Below are positions 20,399 to 31,950 of a stretch of 64,000 nt of DNA, piece by piece. Source of the stretch: Nitrosovibrio sp. Nv17 (GTDB lineage: Bacteria > Pseudomonadota > Gammaproteobacteria > Burkholderiales > Nitrosomonadaceae); contig NZ_FPIQ01000003.1 of NCBI RefSeq assembly GCF_900119085.1, positions 62,001 to 126,000 on the forward strand, given 5' to 3'. The position numbers were made by a program, and so were the translations under genes. The notes beneath the pieces are model-generated. The model was not told the DNA's origin and made no database searches. It was given only the letters and a program-made list of their open reading frames with translations. Position 1 is the first letter of the stretch. Every line of letters begins with the position of its first letter.

Positions 20399-21385
20399 TC
20401 AGGTATTCCACATGCGGGGCACGATCGCCCCCCGGTCCAGCATGCCGGGTCGCAGCAGCCCCCAGACATGCAGCATGATCCGCCGCGCCGTTTCGCTCGA
20501 ATTCCCCAGGTAGCGCGCCACCACCACCGACTTCAGCTGCGAGATGCCCACCTGGCCGGTACCTTGCGCCAGAGCTCCCGCCGCCTCCCGCGCCGCTTCC
20601 AGGACCTCCGCGGGCGCGGGGCGGCCCACTGCGAGCAGGGTCGCGCACACCGTGTTGCCCGCCAGCACCAGCGGACTGCCCATGGCGAAGCTGCCTCCCG
20701 CCAGCCTGAGCCGCTCCAGCCATATCAGCCTGCCGTCGCGGCGGATGCCGATGCGCTGGGCGATCTGCCCTTTCGTGAAGGATTCGCCCGAGGCGGTCCT
20801 GCCGAAACACAGGATTTCGCAACCGATGTAGCTTGCATCCTTCTCCAGCAGCACTTCCTGATCCAGGGCGACGTTCACGTCGTCGAAGAAGATGGTTTCC
20901 TGCGGCACCCATTCGAGCGCCGCGCCGGCGGCCACCTCGAGCCGGACGTGCTGGCGCGAGACGTGCCCATTGGCCCGGTACCACTTGGTCGCACCGGGCG
21001 TGGTGAGCTGCACCTGGGCAGCCGGACCCGCCTTGGCGGAAATCTCCAGATCATCCCCTCCCACCACGCCGCCCGGCGGATGGATCACCACCACGTGGCA
21101 CACCTTCCGTCCCTCGGGATAGAGCGGCTTCTGCACGATCAGCGGCCCGAAATGGCACCGCTCGATCAATCGGGTGGTACCGCCATCCGCCTCGAATCCC
21201 AGGGACAGCCGTGCCTGCAGCGGCGCCTGCGGCAGACCCGCCGCTACCTGCGGCGAGGGCTGGGAGGATACCGGATACAGGCGGCGCGCCGAGGATGCGA
21301 GGTCGCGTCCGTTCGGGTTCGCCGGGCTACCCTGCTGTGTGGTCGGTTGCATCGTCATCCTGTGCGTGGTTGTGCAAAATTTCAT
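20399..21385 (-). CDS. ureD: urease accessory protein UreD
   Basis: A 328-residue protein. After a non-conserved N-terminal stretch of about 55 residues it shows the UreD pattern: RLSLGFEADGGTTRLIERCH, HPPGGVVGGDDLEI, TTPGATKWYRANG and the end LLRPGMLDRGAIVPRMWNT. UreD (UreH) forms the scaffold and nickel tunnel of the activation complex on apo-urease. The long N-terminus suggests the true start could be one of the internal Met/Val codons. Confidence 0.93.
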   Translation of the reverse strand: MKFCTTTHRMTMQPTTQQGSPANPNGRDLASSARRLYPVSSQPSPQVAAGLPQAPLQARLSLGFEADGGTTRLIERCHFGPLIVQKPLYPEGRKVCHVVVIHPPGGVVGGDDLEISAKAGPAAQVQLTTPGATKWYRANGHVSRQHVRLEVAAGAALEWVPQETIFFDDVNVALDQEVLLEKDASYIGCEILCFGRTASGESFTKGQIAQRIGIRRDGRLIWLERLRLAGGSFAMGSPLVLAGNTVCATLLAVGRPAPAEVLEAAREAAGALAQGTGQVGISQLKSVVVARYLGNSSETARRIMLHVWGLLRPGMLDRGAIVPRMWNT

Positions 21386-21409
21386 GGCTTGTCTTTCCCT
21401 GCGCCCGGA

Positions 21410-22756
21410 TCACATCTGCAACTGGAACGACAGCTTGAAGACGTCCACCGCGCGTCCCGTCACCCCCGGCGCGTAGTTGAGCCCCTTGGTGTAAAGGTCT
21501 CCATGCTGGTAGTAGGCGGAAATGCGCGCGTTGAAGCCGTCGATGATGTAGTTCACGCCGGCTTCGATTTCCTCGCGGTTGCTGCTGTTGTTGGGCTGGA
21601 TGCTGGTGAACCGGCCGTAGGGCTGGAACTTGCCGATACCCACCTTGACCGGTATCAGGTAAAGCCCCGTGACGGTCCAGGATTTTCCGTCGAATATGCA
21701 GAAACAGCCCGGATCGGCGAAGGCGGCCGGGGCGTAGTCGGCGTAGAACTGCTTGTATTCTCCATTGACGGTGACTACTCCCGTGTTTTTCGGAAGGACC
21801 TTCTCGAACAGGATGTCGCCCACCAGACCGAGGAAATCGCTGCGGTTGGCAAACGATCCGGCGCCGTTCTTCTGGTAGGAGGCGCCGAACGCGAGGGCCA
21901 GGATGTCGCCCGCCTTGCCGAAGTAGGTGCTGCTGGTGTAGTAGCCCGGATTCTTTTCCGGGTTCAGGAAGTTGTAGGTGAAGCGCCCCGCCCACAGCAC
22001 GTCGTTCCCCTGGTTGGGGCCCAGCGTACGGGACGACTGCAGGCCGCGATACACCCCCACCGCGTAACCCAGGGTGCCGGGGATGAAACCCGGCTCGACG
22101 CTGCCCCAGAAGGTGCCGCCGTCGTCACGACCGTAGCGGCCCGCGCCGCCGCTGCCGAACTTGGTGCTGAAGTCCTGTGAAAAAAACGGCGTTTTGAAGG
22201 CATCGTGGGTCGCCTGGAAGAACGGGCCGCTCAGTTCCCCGCGTTCCGTGGGCACCAGCATGCGTCCGCCCCAGAAATTCACGTAGCGGTTGATCTCGAC
22301 CTTCCCGATCGCGTCCAGGATGTTGTAGGACATCTTGGGATTGTCGTTCGGCCCGGTGTTGTTGCAGAAGAAGCACTCCGTGTTGACTTCGAACTTGACG
22401 TACTCGTGAATCTGCCCGTTGAGGTATACCCGGGCGTTGTCGATGCTGAAGGCGCTGGCATAGCCGTTGCCGGGCCGCTTCTCGGCCCATATGCCCGACC
22501 CCCGGAACCCCATGCCCACGCTGATCCACTTGGTCTCGTCGATCGAGAACTTGGGGCCGCGCGGAACCGCGAAATCCGAATCCGCCGCGCTGGCGGTCGC
22601 CGGGAGCGCGAGGCAGCTCGCCGCCAGGATTGCCGCCGCCATGCGGACAGGAACGCGCCCGATCCTGTCCCAGGTACCGCCGCCGTTCACCAGGATGCCT
22701 CCGGCCGGGATCGGACCACGGCCGTTTTTTTCGTGCCTCTCCTTATGATTTTTCAT
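21410..22756 (-). CDS. outer-membrane porin, probably for urea or other small nitrogen compounds
   Basis: A 448-residue protein: a secretory signal (MAAAILAASCLALPATASAA, about residues 39-58 from the first ATG) followed by alternating beta strands typical of phosphate-selective-porin-like (OprO/P) barrels and ending in aromatic-hydrophobic FQLQM. CFFC and CFC pairs are unusual for a porin and may form disulphides. The first ATG (22756) has AAGGGAG upstream, but a later start just before the signal peptide is possible. It is only 25 bp from ureD and co-directional, so it is probably the first gene of the urease operon. Transport of urea is inference from position. Confidence 0.75.
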   Translation of the reverse strand: MKNHKERHEKNGRGPIPAGGILVNGGGTWDRIGRVPVRMAAAILAASCLALPATASAADSDFAVPRGPKFSIDETKWISVGMGFRGSGIWAEKRPGNGYASAFSIDNARVYLNGQIHEYVKFEVNTECFFCNNTGPNDNPKMSYNILDAIGKVEINRYVNFWGGRMLVPTERGELSGPFFQATHDAFKTPFFSQDFSTKFGSGGAGRYGRDDGGTFWGSVEPGFIPGTLGYAVGVYRGLQSSRTLGPNQGNDVLWAGRFTYNFLNPEKNPGYYTSSTYFGKAGDILALAFGASYQKNGAGSFANRSDFLGLVGDILFEKVLPKNTGVVTVNGEYKQFYADYAPAAFADPGCFCIFDGKSWTVTGLYLIPVKVGIGKFQPYGRFTSIQPNNSSNREEIEAGVNYIIDGFNARISAYYQHGDLYTKGLNYAPGVTGRAVDVFKLSFQLQM

Positions 22757-23164
22757 CCTTGAAAACTCCCTTGTGTTGGTTGATGCGACGTGCACAATCA
22801 TGCAGCGCTTTTCCATGCAAGTCATCAACAGATACCCACAATCCAAAAATTTTGTGTAAGACAATTGATCTATAATTTATTACCACATCCCGCTCCCAAT
22901 ACCCGGATAATCAATGCCACGGCCTGTTTTCGGCGATCACACCGAAAATGGAGGCCAATCAATATGGATATTATCGAAAGTACCACCCCCTATTGTTCTC
23001 GATCCTAACTGGTACACTTGATCAGGCTGTCGAGTCTCCATCCGGCCCAGGATATCTATTATGGATAATCACGAGATAAGCATAGGGTGCAAGGCCCCCG
23101 CCCGGCCATGGCGGAAACATCCGGATTGCCGCCACTCAAGGAACCTGAGGAAGGTGAGGAGCGT
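22757..23164. other. divergent promoter region, porin/urease operon versus sensor kinase
   Basis: This 408-bp AT-richer gap separates the leftward porin-urease operon from the rightward histidine kinase and must hold both promoters. I could not pick out a convincing NikR operator or a -35/-10 pair; TTGTCTTACACAAAA (minus strand, around 22855) is AT-rich and the likeliest region for the porin promoter. No gene is seen. Confidence 0.4.
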
Positions 23165-25141
23165 ATGAAAATCGGTGTCTTCACCAATCTCAGCCTCATC
23201 GTCACTGTGCTGGGACTCGGGCTGCTGATCCTGCTGTCTTCCCAGGTGCTGGACACGCTGGACGAGATCACCGAGGCCGAGCGTCGCAAGTACCGCTCCC
23301 TGCGGCTGGCAAGCGAGCTGTTCCAGAGTTCCGAGGATCTGACCAAGATGGCCCGCAGCTATGTCATTACCGGTGACCCCATTTATGAAAAATTTTTCTT
23401 CGAGATTCTCGACATACGCAACGGCAAGCAGCCACGGCCGCAGGATTACCCGATCACCTACTGGAGCATGACCGAATCCCCCGCCCCCGGCGCGCTTGGC
23501 GAGACCATTTCCTTGATGGACCTGATGCGCCGCGAGGGCTTCAGCGAGCACGAGCTCGACTTGCTGCTGCAGTCGCAGAAGTATTCCGACAATCTGACCA
23601 ACCTGGAAAGGGAAGCCTTCGCAGCCATCAAGGGGCTGTATGACGACGGCTACGGTCATTTCATCGTGGCCGGCGCGCCCGACCGCAATTACGCGATCGA
23701 TCTGCTGTTCGGCAAGCGCTACAGCGCGGAAAAATCCAAGATCATGGAGCCGATCGGCCAGTTCATGCAGGAACTGGACAAGCGCACGCGCACCATGCTG
23801 GACGATCTGCAGATGAAGTTCCAGCGGCAGGTGCTGTTGATCCTGACGGTGCTGTGCGGAGCCTTGTTTCTCGTGGCGATCGCCACGATCTACATGCGCC
23901 GCAACATCCTGCATCCGCTCGCTTCTCTCAGCCGCCAGGCCAGCAGCATCGCGCAGGGCAGCTATTCCACCCGCTGCGATATCGTCACGCACAACGAAAT
24001 CGCCGAACTCGGCGCCGGCTTCAACACCATGGCCAAGGCGATCGAACGGGAAGTCGTGAAATTGCGGCAAGTCAAGGAATCCTTGCGGGAGCGATTGAAG
24101 GAAATCAATTGCTTCTATGCCATCCGCCGGGGAATGGAATCGGGATCCCTGGAGGAGGTCTGCAACACCATTCTGGTACAGCTGATCGCGGCCATGCAGT
24201 TTCCCAATTCCACCAGCATCCGGATCGAACTCGCCGACAGGGAATTCATCTCCAACCAGTATGACAAGGATCACAAGCGTGTGCTGCGCAAGCAGGTCAT
24301 GGTCTACGGCGAGCCGTACGGCTGGATCGACGTGTTTTACAGTGAAGCCCAGCCCTTCCTGCTGCCGGAAGAGCAGAACCTGATCGATGCCATCGGCGAC
24401 GACCTGGGAAAATGGCTGGAACGCAAGCAGGCCGAGGCGCACCTCGCGGAAGAACGGGAACTCAGGGTGCGGGACGCGGCCATACGGGAGTTTGCCGCGC
24501 ACGTGGAGCGGATGCGCGAGGAAGATCGCAAGTACATCGCGCGCGAGATTCACGACGAACTGGGCCAACTCCTGGCAGCCTTGCGCCTGGAAATCTCGCT
24601 GCTGAAAAACGAGGGTGACGGCAGGAACGAAAGAACCCAGATCATTTTGCGCAACATGTCGGAACTGGTGGACAACGCGGATCAGAGCGTGCGCAATGTC
24701 GCCGAGCACCTGCGGCCGGCATCACTCGGACTGGGTATCATATCCGCTCTCAAGAAGCTGACGGATGAATTCAGGAAGCATAGCGGTATAAACTGTATGC
24801 TGCGGCTCATGGACGATCCTGTCGATCTGGAAGAAGACCAGACGGTAGCCATCTTCCGGATCGTGCAGGAGTCGCTCACCAATGTCGCCCGCCATGCCCA
24901 GGCCAGCCGCGTCGAGATCACGCTGTCGCGGGAGGTGGACGATCTCGTCGTCGAGGTGCACGACGACGGCAAGGGATTCGATCCTGCGGATGCCATGGGC
25001 AAGAAATCCTTCGGCCTGCTCGGCATGCGCGAGCGTGCAGCAGTTCTGGGAGGCAGCATCGACATCGTCAGCGTACGAGAGCAAGGGACCACGATACGGG
25101 TACGCATACCCATCAAGGAAAAGGAGGAAACAACCCCATGA
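23165..25141 (+). CDS. NarX/LuxR-type sensor histidine kinase
   Basis: A 658-residue kinase. Helix 1 (about 6-28) and helix 2 (about 222-242) bracket a helical periplasmic sensor; a HAMP domain follows to about 300, then a GAF-like region (about 310-415), a coiled coil and a HisKA_3 dimerisation domain with phospho-acceptor His463 (REIHDELGQ), ending in a HATPase (EVHDDGKGFD, GLLGMRERA). The start at 23165 follows a strong GAGGAAGGTGAGGAG site; an earlier ATG at 23087 has none. It pairs with the response regulator 82 bp downstream. The signal sensed is unknown; the neighbourhood suggests urea, nitrogen or nickel. Confidence 0.9.
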   Translation: MKIGVFTNLSLIVTVLGLGLLILLSSQVLDTLDEITEAERRKYRSLRLASELFQSSEDLTKMARSYVITGDPIYEKFFFEILDIRNGKQPRPQDYPITYWSMTESPAPGALGETISLMDLMRREGFSEHELDLLLQSQKYSDNLTNLEREAFAAIKGLYDDGYGHFIVAGAPDRNYAIDLLFGKRYSAEKSKIMEPIGQFMQELDKRTRTMLDDLQMKFQRQVLLILTVLCGALFLVAIATIYMRRNILHPLASLSRQASSIAQGSYSTRCDIVTHNEIAELGAGFNTMAKAIEREVVKLRQVKESLRERLKEINCFYAIRRGMESGSLEEVCNTILVQLIAAMQFPNSTSIRIELADREFISNQYDKDHKRVLRKQVMVYGEPYGWIDVFYSEAQPFLLPEEQNLIDAIGDDLGKWLERKQAEAHLAEERELRVRDAAIREFAAHVERMREEDRKYIAREIHDELGQLLAALRLEISLLKNEGDGRNERTQIILRNMSELVDNADQSVRNVAEHLRPASLGLGIISALKKLTDEFRKHSGINCMLRLMDDPVDLEEDQTVAIFRIVQESLTNVARHAQASRVEITLSREVDDLVVEVHDDGKGFDPADAMGKKSFGLLGMRERAAVLGGSIDIVSVREQGTTIRVRIPIKEKEETTP

Positions 25142-25223
25142 ACACCGTGACGCCGTGCTGATGCCGGCATATGGACAGAAGACGGTTTTTTTCTGACATC
25201 TCCTCGGATTCTGGAGAATGAGC

Positions 25224-25859
25224 ATGATAATCAGGACGTTCCTGGCAGATGATCATCGGCTGTTTCGGGATGGGCTGAAACGGATCCTTGCCGAAACTTC
25301 GGATATCGTAGTCGTCGGTGAGGCGGCGGATGGCATCGATGCCCTGAACAAGATGCGGCTCGGCGGTTGGGATGTCGCCCTGCTCGACGTGAACATGCCC
25401 GGCATGAACGGCGTGGAAGTGCTCAAGCGGCTCATGAGCGGCAACGCCAAGCATCAGATACTGATGCTGAGCACGTACCATGAGGACGAGTACGCCATCA
25501 GGACGATACGGGCGGGAGCCTCTGCCTACCTCACCAAGAACAGTCCGACCGACCTGCTGATATCGGTGATCCGCCGCCTTGCGAATGGTGGAAGATACAT
25601 TGATCCGGGATTGGCGGAGAAGCTGCTGTTCGACCTCGGACCGACCTCCGCGATTCCTCCACACTCCACGCTTTCCGACCGCGAACTCGATGTCCTCAAG
25701 CTGATCGCGGTGGGGGTGTCCCTGACCGAAATCTCACAGAAGCTGGCGCTGAGCGCCAAGACCGTCAGCACCTATCGCGCACGCATCCTGGGGAAAATGA
25801 ACATGCAGAACAACGCGCAACTGGTGCGCTACGTGGCGGAACACAAGCTGCTGGAATGA
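25224..25859 (+). CDS. NarL/FixJ-type response regulator
   Basis: An approximately 211-residue regulator: receiver domain with acidic pocket DDHR, phospho-acceptor Asp55 (LLDVNMPG) and switch Thr/Lys (STYHEDEY, YLTKNSP), then a LuxR-type HTH (LSDRELDVLKLIAVGVSLTE, AKTVSTYRARI). The ATG at 25224 sits seven bases after GGAG; an ATG at 25218 is too close to it. It should be phosphorylated by the upstream kinase. Repeated near-palindromes CAGGAATTTCCTAC upstream of nikR and of the lipoprotein gene are candidate targets (inference). Confidence 0.9.
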   Translation: MIIRTFLADDHRLFRDGLKRILAETSDIVVVGEAADGIDALNKMRLGGWDVALLDVNMPGMNGVEVLKRLMSGNAKHQILMLSTYHEDEYAIRTIRAGASAYLTKNSPTDLLISVIRRLANGGRYIDPGLAEKLLFDLGPTSAIPPHSTLSDRELDVLKLIAVGVSLTEISQKLALSAKTVSTYRARILGKMNMQNNAQLVRYVAEHKLLE

Positions 25860-25889
25860 AAGACGACGCCAGCAGCCTTCCCCATGCCG

Positions 25890-26390
25890 CTACACCAGCG
25901 CGGCATCCTCCGTATGCTCGGCAGGCTCGTGGGCAGGATGAGCATGCCCGCCATGCGGGACATTGCGGGCGGCATCCCGCTCATCCACGAAATCCACCGG
26001 CAGGAGATGCAGCTTGCCATGCCGCACCCCGCGAGTGGCGATGACGCGCTGGGCAAAATGCTTGACTTTCCGTGTAGATCCGTTCAGCACCACGATCTCC
26101 AGACAGTTGTCGTGGTCCATGTGGACGTGCATCGTCGACACCGTCAGATCATGATGATCGTGCTGGGCCGCGATCAGCAGACTGGCCAGTTCGCTTTCAT
26201 GATGATTGTAGACATAGCTCAGCGTGGCGATGCAGTGGCCTTCGTCCGGCTCTTCCGAATGCACGGTATCGAGCAGATCCCGTATCAGGTCGCGGACTGC
26301 CTCCGAGCGATTGAAATAGCCACGCTTGTGCATGACCAGGTCGAACTGTTCGGCCAGTTTGTCGTTCAGTGATATGGTGAGTCGTTCCAT
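25890..26390 (-). CDS. nikR: nickel-responsive regulator NikR
   Basis: A 166-residue ribbon-helix-helix ACT-domain regulator. The N-terminal RHH reads MERLTISLNDKLAEQFDLVM; the high-affinity nickel site is visible as TMHVHMDHDNCLE (two His and Cys) with an upstream His pair (YNHHESE) supplying the fourth ligand across the interface. The C-terminus has an extra His-rich tail (HGGHAHPAHEPAEH) not found in the E. coli protein. It converges with the response regulator gene. Next to a urease operon its likely role is to match nickel uptake or urease expression to nickel supply. Confidence 0.93.
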   Translation of the reverse strand: MERLTISLNDKLAEQFDLVMHKRGYFNRSEAVRDLIRDLLDTVHSEEPDEGHCIATLSYVYNHHESELASLLIAAQHDHHDLTVSTMHVHMDHDNCLEIVVLNGSTRKVKHFAQRVIATRGVRHGKLHLLPVDFVDERDAARNVPHGGHAHPAHEPAEHTEDAALV

Positions 26391-26473
26391 GGTCCATATT
26401 CTCCATTTTTGTGTCTTTAATTATGGCAACCTTGTGATCCGATTATGAATATAAGTTGAGATGCCGACAAGCG

Positions 26474-26545
26474 TCTGTCAGGAAGCAGCGATACCGGATG
26501 TAGGCATGCGTTAATATCCTGTCAGGTATCCCCTACATGGCTTCA
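26474..26545 (-). promoter_or_regulatory. repeated TCAGG/CCTAC elements upstream of nikR
   Basis: GTCTGTCAGGAAG at about 26473 and CTGTCAGGTATCCCCTACAT at 26519-26538 lie 85-150 bp upstream of nikR. The same arrangement (a half element, then a full element followed by ACATGGCTTC or ACATGACTTC) recurs at 27440-27570, indicating a shared regulator site rather than chance. Confidence 0.4.
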
Positions 26546-26629
26546 TCCTGAAGCGCCTCTCCCGGCATCCCGATACGACGATGGACAGCACAGCGGTTCA
26601 TGCCGGATCCTGCCCGCGTGCCCCCGAAG

Positions 26630-27052
26630 TCAGTTGTAGGCGGATTCATGGCAGGATGCGTCGATCGTCCGGTTCCTGCCTGACTGGCGTGCGGATTCGC
26701 ATGCCAGCCGGCGATGCGCATCCGCCTCCCTGAGGCTTCTGCGGGCGATATTCTCGTATCTGCGTACCCCGGCCTCGGTGTGCGACTTCAGATTCTCCGC
26801 CCGTCGCCCGTACAGATAGCTCTTGCTTTCGTAATGATCGAGCAGTTGCTTCTTCTCCCGGGCTTTCCCCTGCATTTCCCTGGCCAGGTCCTCGAAGTAC
26901 CGGCTCAGGGCGTCATGGTCGTTGCGTAGGCGCGCACTCTCTATCGCCGCCCTGCGTGCGCCCGTATCCTGAACCGCATCATAAAAATGGGTATGTCCGC
27001 AGGAAATCAATGAGAAAAGAAGCAGAATGGCAAGAAGCATTCTTTCCTTCAT
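26630..27052 (-). CDS. small helical lipoprotein
   Basis: A 140-residue protein with a lipoprotein signal MKERMLLAILLLFSLISC, cysteine in an LISC lipobox. The mature part is charged and almost entirely helical (AREMQGKAREKKQLLDHYES, Arg/Glu/Ala-rich), suggesting a coiled coil. No family is recognised. The open frame runs further upstream, but 27052 is the start that places the signal peptide at the N-terminus. Regulatory-looking repeats occur several hundred bases upstream. Confidence 0.6.
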   Translation of the reverse strand: MKERMLLAILLLFSLISCGHTHFYDAVQDTGARRAAIESARLRNDHDALSRYFEDLAREMQGKAREKKQLLDHYESKSYLYGRRAENLKSHTEAGVRRYENIARRSLREADAHRRLACESARQSGRNRTIDASCHESAYN

Positions 27053-27661
27053 GATCGCATTCTTCGCGGATACGGCCTGCCCTTGCCGACGCCGCATTTC
27101 AAATGACTTGCAAAAGCCCCGGGTGGCGCCGAGCAGCTTCTCGGCCATCCGGCCTGCAATACTCTGCAGGCGATGAAATCCGAATGGATGGCCTCGATGC
27201 AGGGTCGTCCGGCACACGATACCGTCGTCGCATCTGGCTCCTGAAGCGCTGCGGCCCAGAGGAAGGAGCGGAAGACCGCACGTTATGATGATGTCAAACG
27301 CAGGGGAAAATTTCCGATGCGAAGGAGCGATGAGAATCTTCATTTCCCTATTCCCGTTTCCATGGATGATATGACATCCACCTATCCCGTGATTCAGCCA
27401 TGGGTGTTGATGGGAATATAGGATAAGTACGTACGGGCGTCTATCAGGAAAGGAAGATATATGTTGTAAGCATATTTCTCCGTTGCGTCAGGAATTTCCT
27501 ACGCCTCTTTCCACCTATTATGGTATGGGCATACGTTGATGCCCTGTCGGGAATTTCCTACATGACTTCCTTGAAATGGGCGTCCGCCGGACCGCATCTC
27601 CGCCGCCATGCCGGGCAGTTCCGGGCCTTCTGCAGGCCGGCCGGATGATGCCGATGAAGCG
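27053..27661. other. gene-free 609-bp region with repeated elements
   Basis: No frame here looks coding. The right part (27440-27570) holds the repeated TCAGGAATTTCCTAC elements described separately; the left part has only the upstream extension of the lipoprotein frame. Confidence 0.5.
27440..27570 (-). promoter_or_regulatory. cluster of CAGGAATTTCCTAC near-palindromes
   Basis: GTCAGGAATTTCCTAC at 27487-27502 and CTGTCGGGAATTTCCTACAT at 27544-27563, plus a half element CTATCAGGAAAGGAAG near 27440. The core AGGAA-T-TTCCT is nearly palindromic, the kind of site bound by dimeric NarL-type regulators. Confidence 0.4.
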
Positions 27662-28048
27662 CTATTCGCTGGATTTCCCGGGGTTGTCCAGAAACAGGGA
27701 CTGCAGCCCCGGGAAACGGACCGGTTCCTCGCGGACCAGCCTGGGCGCCAGCTTCTCAAGTTCGGCTTCCAGTTCCGCGATGCGTCGCGCCAGTGCCGCC
27801 TTGTCCTGCTCCAGTCGCAGGACCTGGCCCTGCAGGCGGGAACGCGCCCAGCGGTTCCGGATCAATGTCGGTGAGGACAACAAGCCGGCGGCCAGCACGC
27901 CCAGGCCCATTGCGACCAGCAACACCAGCGCGAGGGAGCCCTCGAATTGCCACAGGGCCACGGAAACCGTCACCAGCATGTTGTTCTGCAGCGCAAATCC
28001 CACGACACCCGCGGCCAAGGCGATACCAACCATCAGGAAAAAATGCAT
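27662..28048 (-). CDS. LapA-domain inner-membrane protein
   Basis: A 128-residue protein with two N-terminal membrane helices (about 4-24 and 41-63), the ALQNNMLVTVSVALWQFEG link typical of LapA/DUF1049, and a C-terminal coiled coil (LRLEQDKAALARRIAELEAE). LapA proteins work with LapB in control of LPS assembly, though many homologues are uncharacterised. It lies 93 bp downstream of ftsB in the same direction. Confidence 0.75.
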   Translation of the reverse strand: MHFFLMVGIALAAGVVGFALQNNMLVTVSVALWQFEGSLALVLLVAMGLGVLAAGLLSSPTLIRNRWARSRLQGQVLRLEQDKAALARRIAELEAELEKLAPRLVREEPVRFPGLQSLFLDNPGKSSE

Positions 28049-28141
28049 GGATGCTCCCTCCGTAGCCGATTCATGGACCGGAGCCGATCCGAATCGGCGA
28101 ATGCAGGATCTGTCGGTTGCGATTGGATGCCACCGGGCGGG

Positions 28142-28447
28142 CTACCCCCCCTCCGCCGACGGTACCGGTATCGCATCCACCGGCAGATGAAAGAAGATCT
28201 CGTCCTCCCGGATCATGCCCAGTTCGCTGCGGGCTCGCTCTTCGACGGCATCGAGACCCTGTTTGAGGTCTCGTACTTCGGCATCCATCATGGCATTGCG
28301 CAAGTGCAGCTTCCGGTTGACGTCATGCTGGGACTGAAGTTGCCGGTCGAGTTCCCATACCTTGAGCCAGCCCCCCTTTCCCAGCCACAGCGGATACTGC
28401 AGCAGGGCAATCAGGGCAATGATGGCGAGACTCGGCAGCATTTTCAT
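28142..28447 (-). CDS. ftsB: cell division protein FtsB
   Basis: A 101-residue bitopic protein: short cytoplasmic start, one membrane helix (about 5-22) containing [13 protein letters not shown], then a coiled coil ([20 protein letters not shown]) and the conserved [18 protein letters not shown] motif. FtsB joins FtsL and FtsQ in the divisome. It lies downstream of eno, as in most beta- and gammaproteobacteria. Confidence 0.92.
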   Translation of the reverse strand: MKMLPSLAIIALIALLQYPLWLGKGGWLKVWELDRQLQSQHDVNRKLHLRNAMMDAEVRDLKQGLDAVEERARSELGMIREDEIFFHLPVDAIPVPSAEGG

Positions 28448-28543
28448 CCGGATGCCTCCAGTCCTTCGCTGAACGGACCGCCCTCGTCGCGGCCCATCTT
28501 CCCGCCCGTACCGCCGGCACGACGGAGGGCGCTCGCCGACACC

Positions 28544-29857
<1,314 letters not shown>

Positions 29858-30033
29858 TCATGCATCCCGTGCGGCGATGCGGCCCACGGGAAGGGTACGA
29901 AGGGCCTGTCCGGCAGCGCGACGGGAACGATGGCAGCCGACCATGCCTGCCCGGCGCACTGCGCGGACGGCAAACCGGGATGATACATGGTCGATATATC
30001 AGTATTGTTAAGAAACGGTCGGGTACTGCCTGC

Positions 30034-31719
<1,686 letters not shown>

Positions 31720-31950
31720 CTATGATACCTGAAAAGACCCGTCCCAACAAATCGAGCGGGGCCGAACCGCAGGGCCGACCGCAGTTTTCCACGCTGATGA
31801 CTTGACGGCGGAGCCGGTCGACACTTACGATGTTCACTGCCATCGGGAATCCGGCCATAGGGCCGCGGCCTTCTGGTCTGCGGCCGCCTCCCGGCAACCC
31901 TGGCGCGCGCCAGCCCTGCTTCCTTCCATCCCATTCCGCCGGAATCGCAC

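Noticed and set aside
20033-22180. 715-residue plus-strand frame across ureA, ureD and the porin
   Set aside because: It crosses three well-supported genes on the other strand, has no family features and no ribosome binding site.
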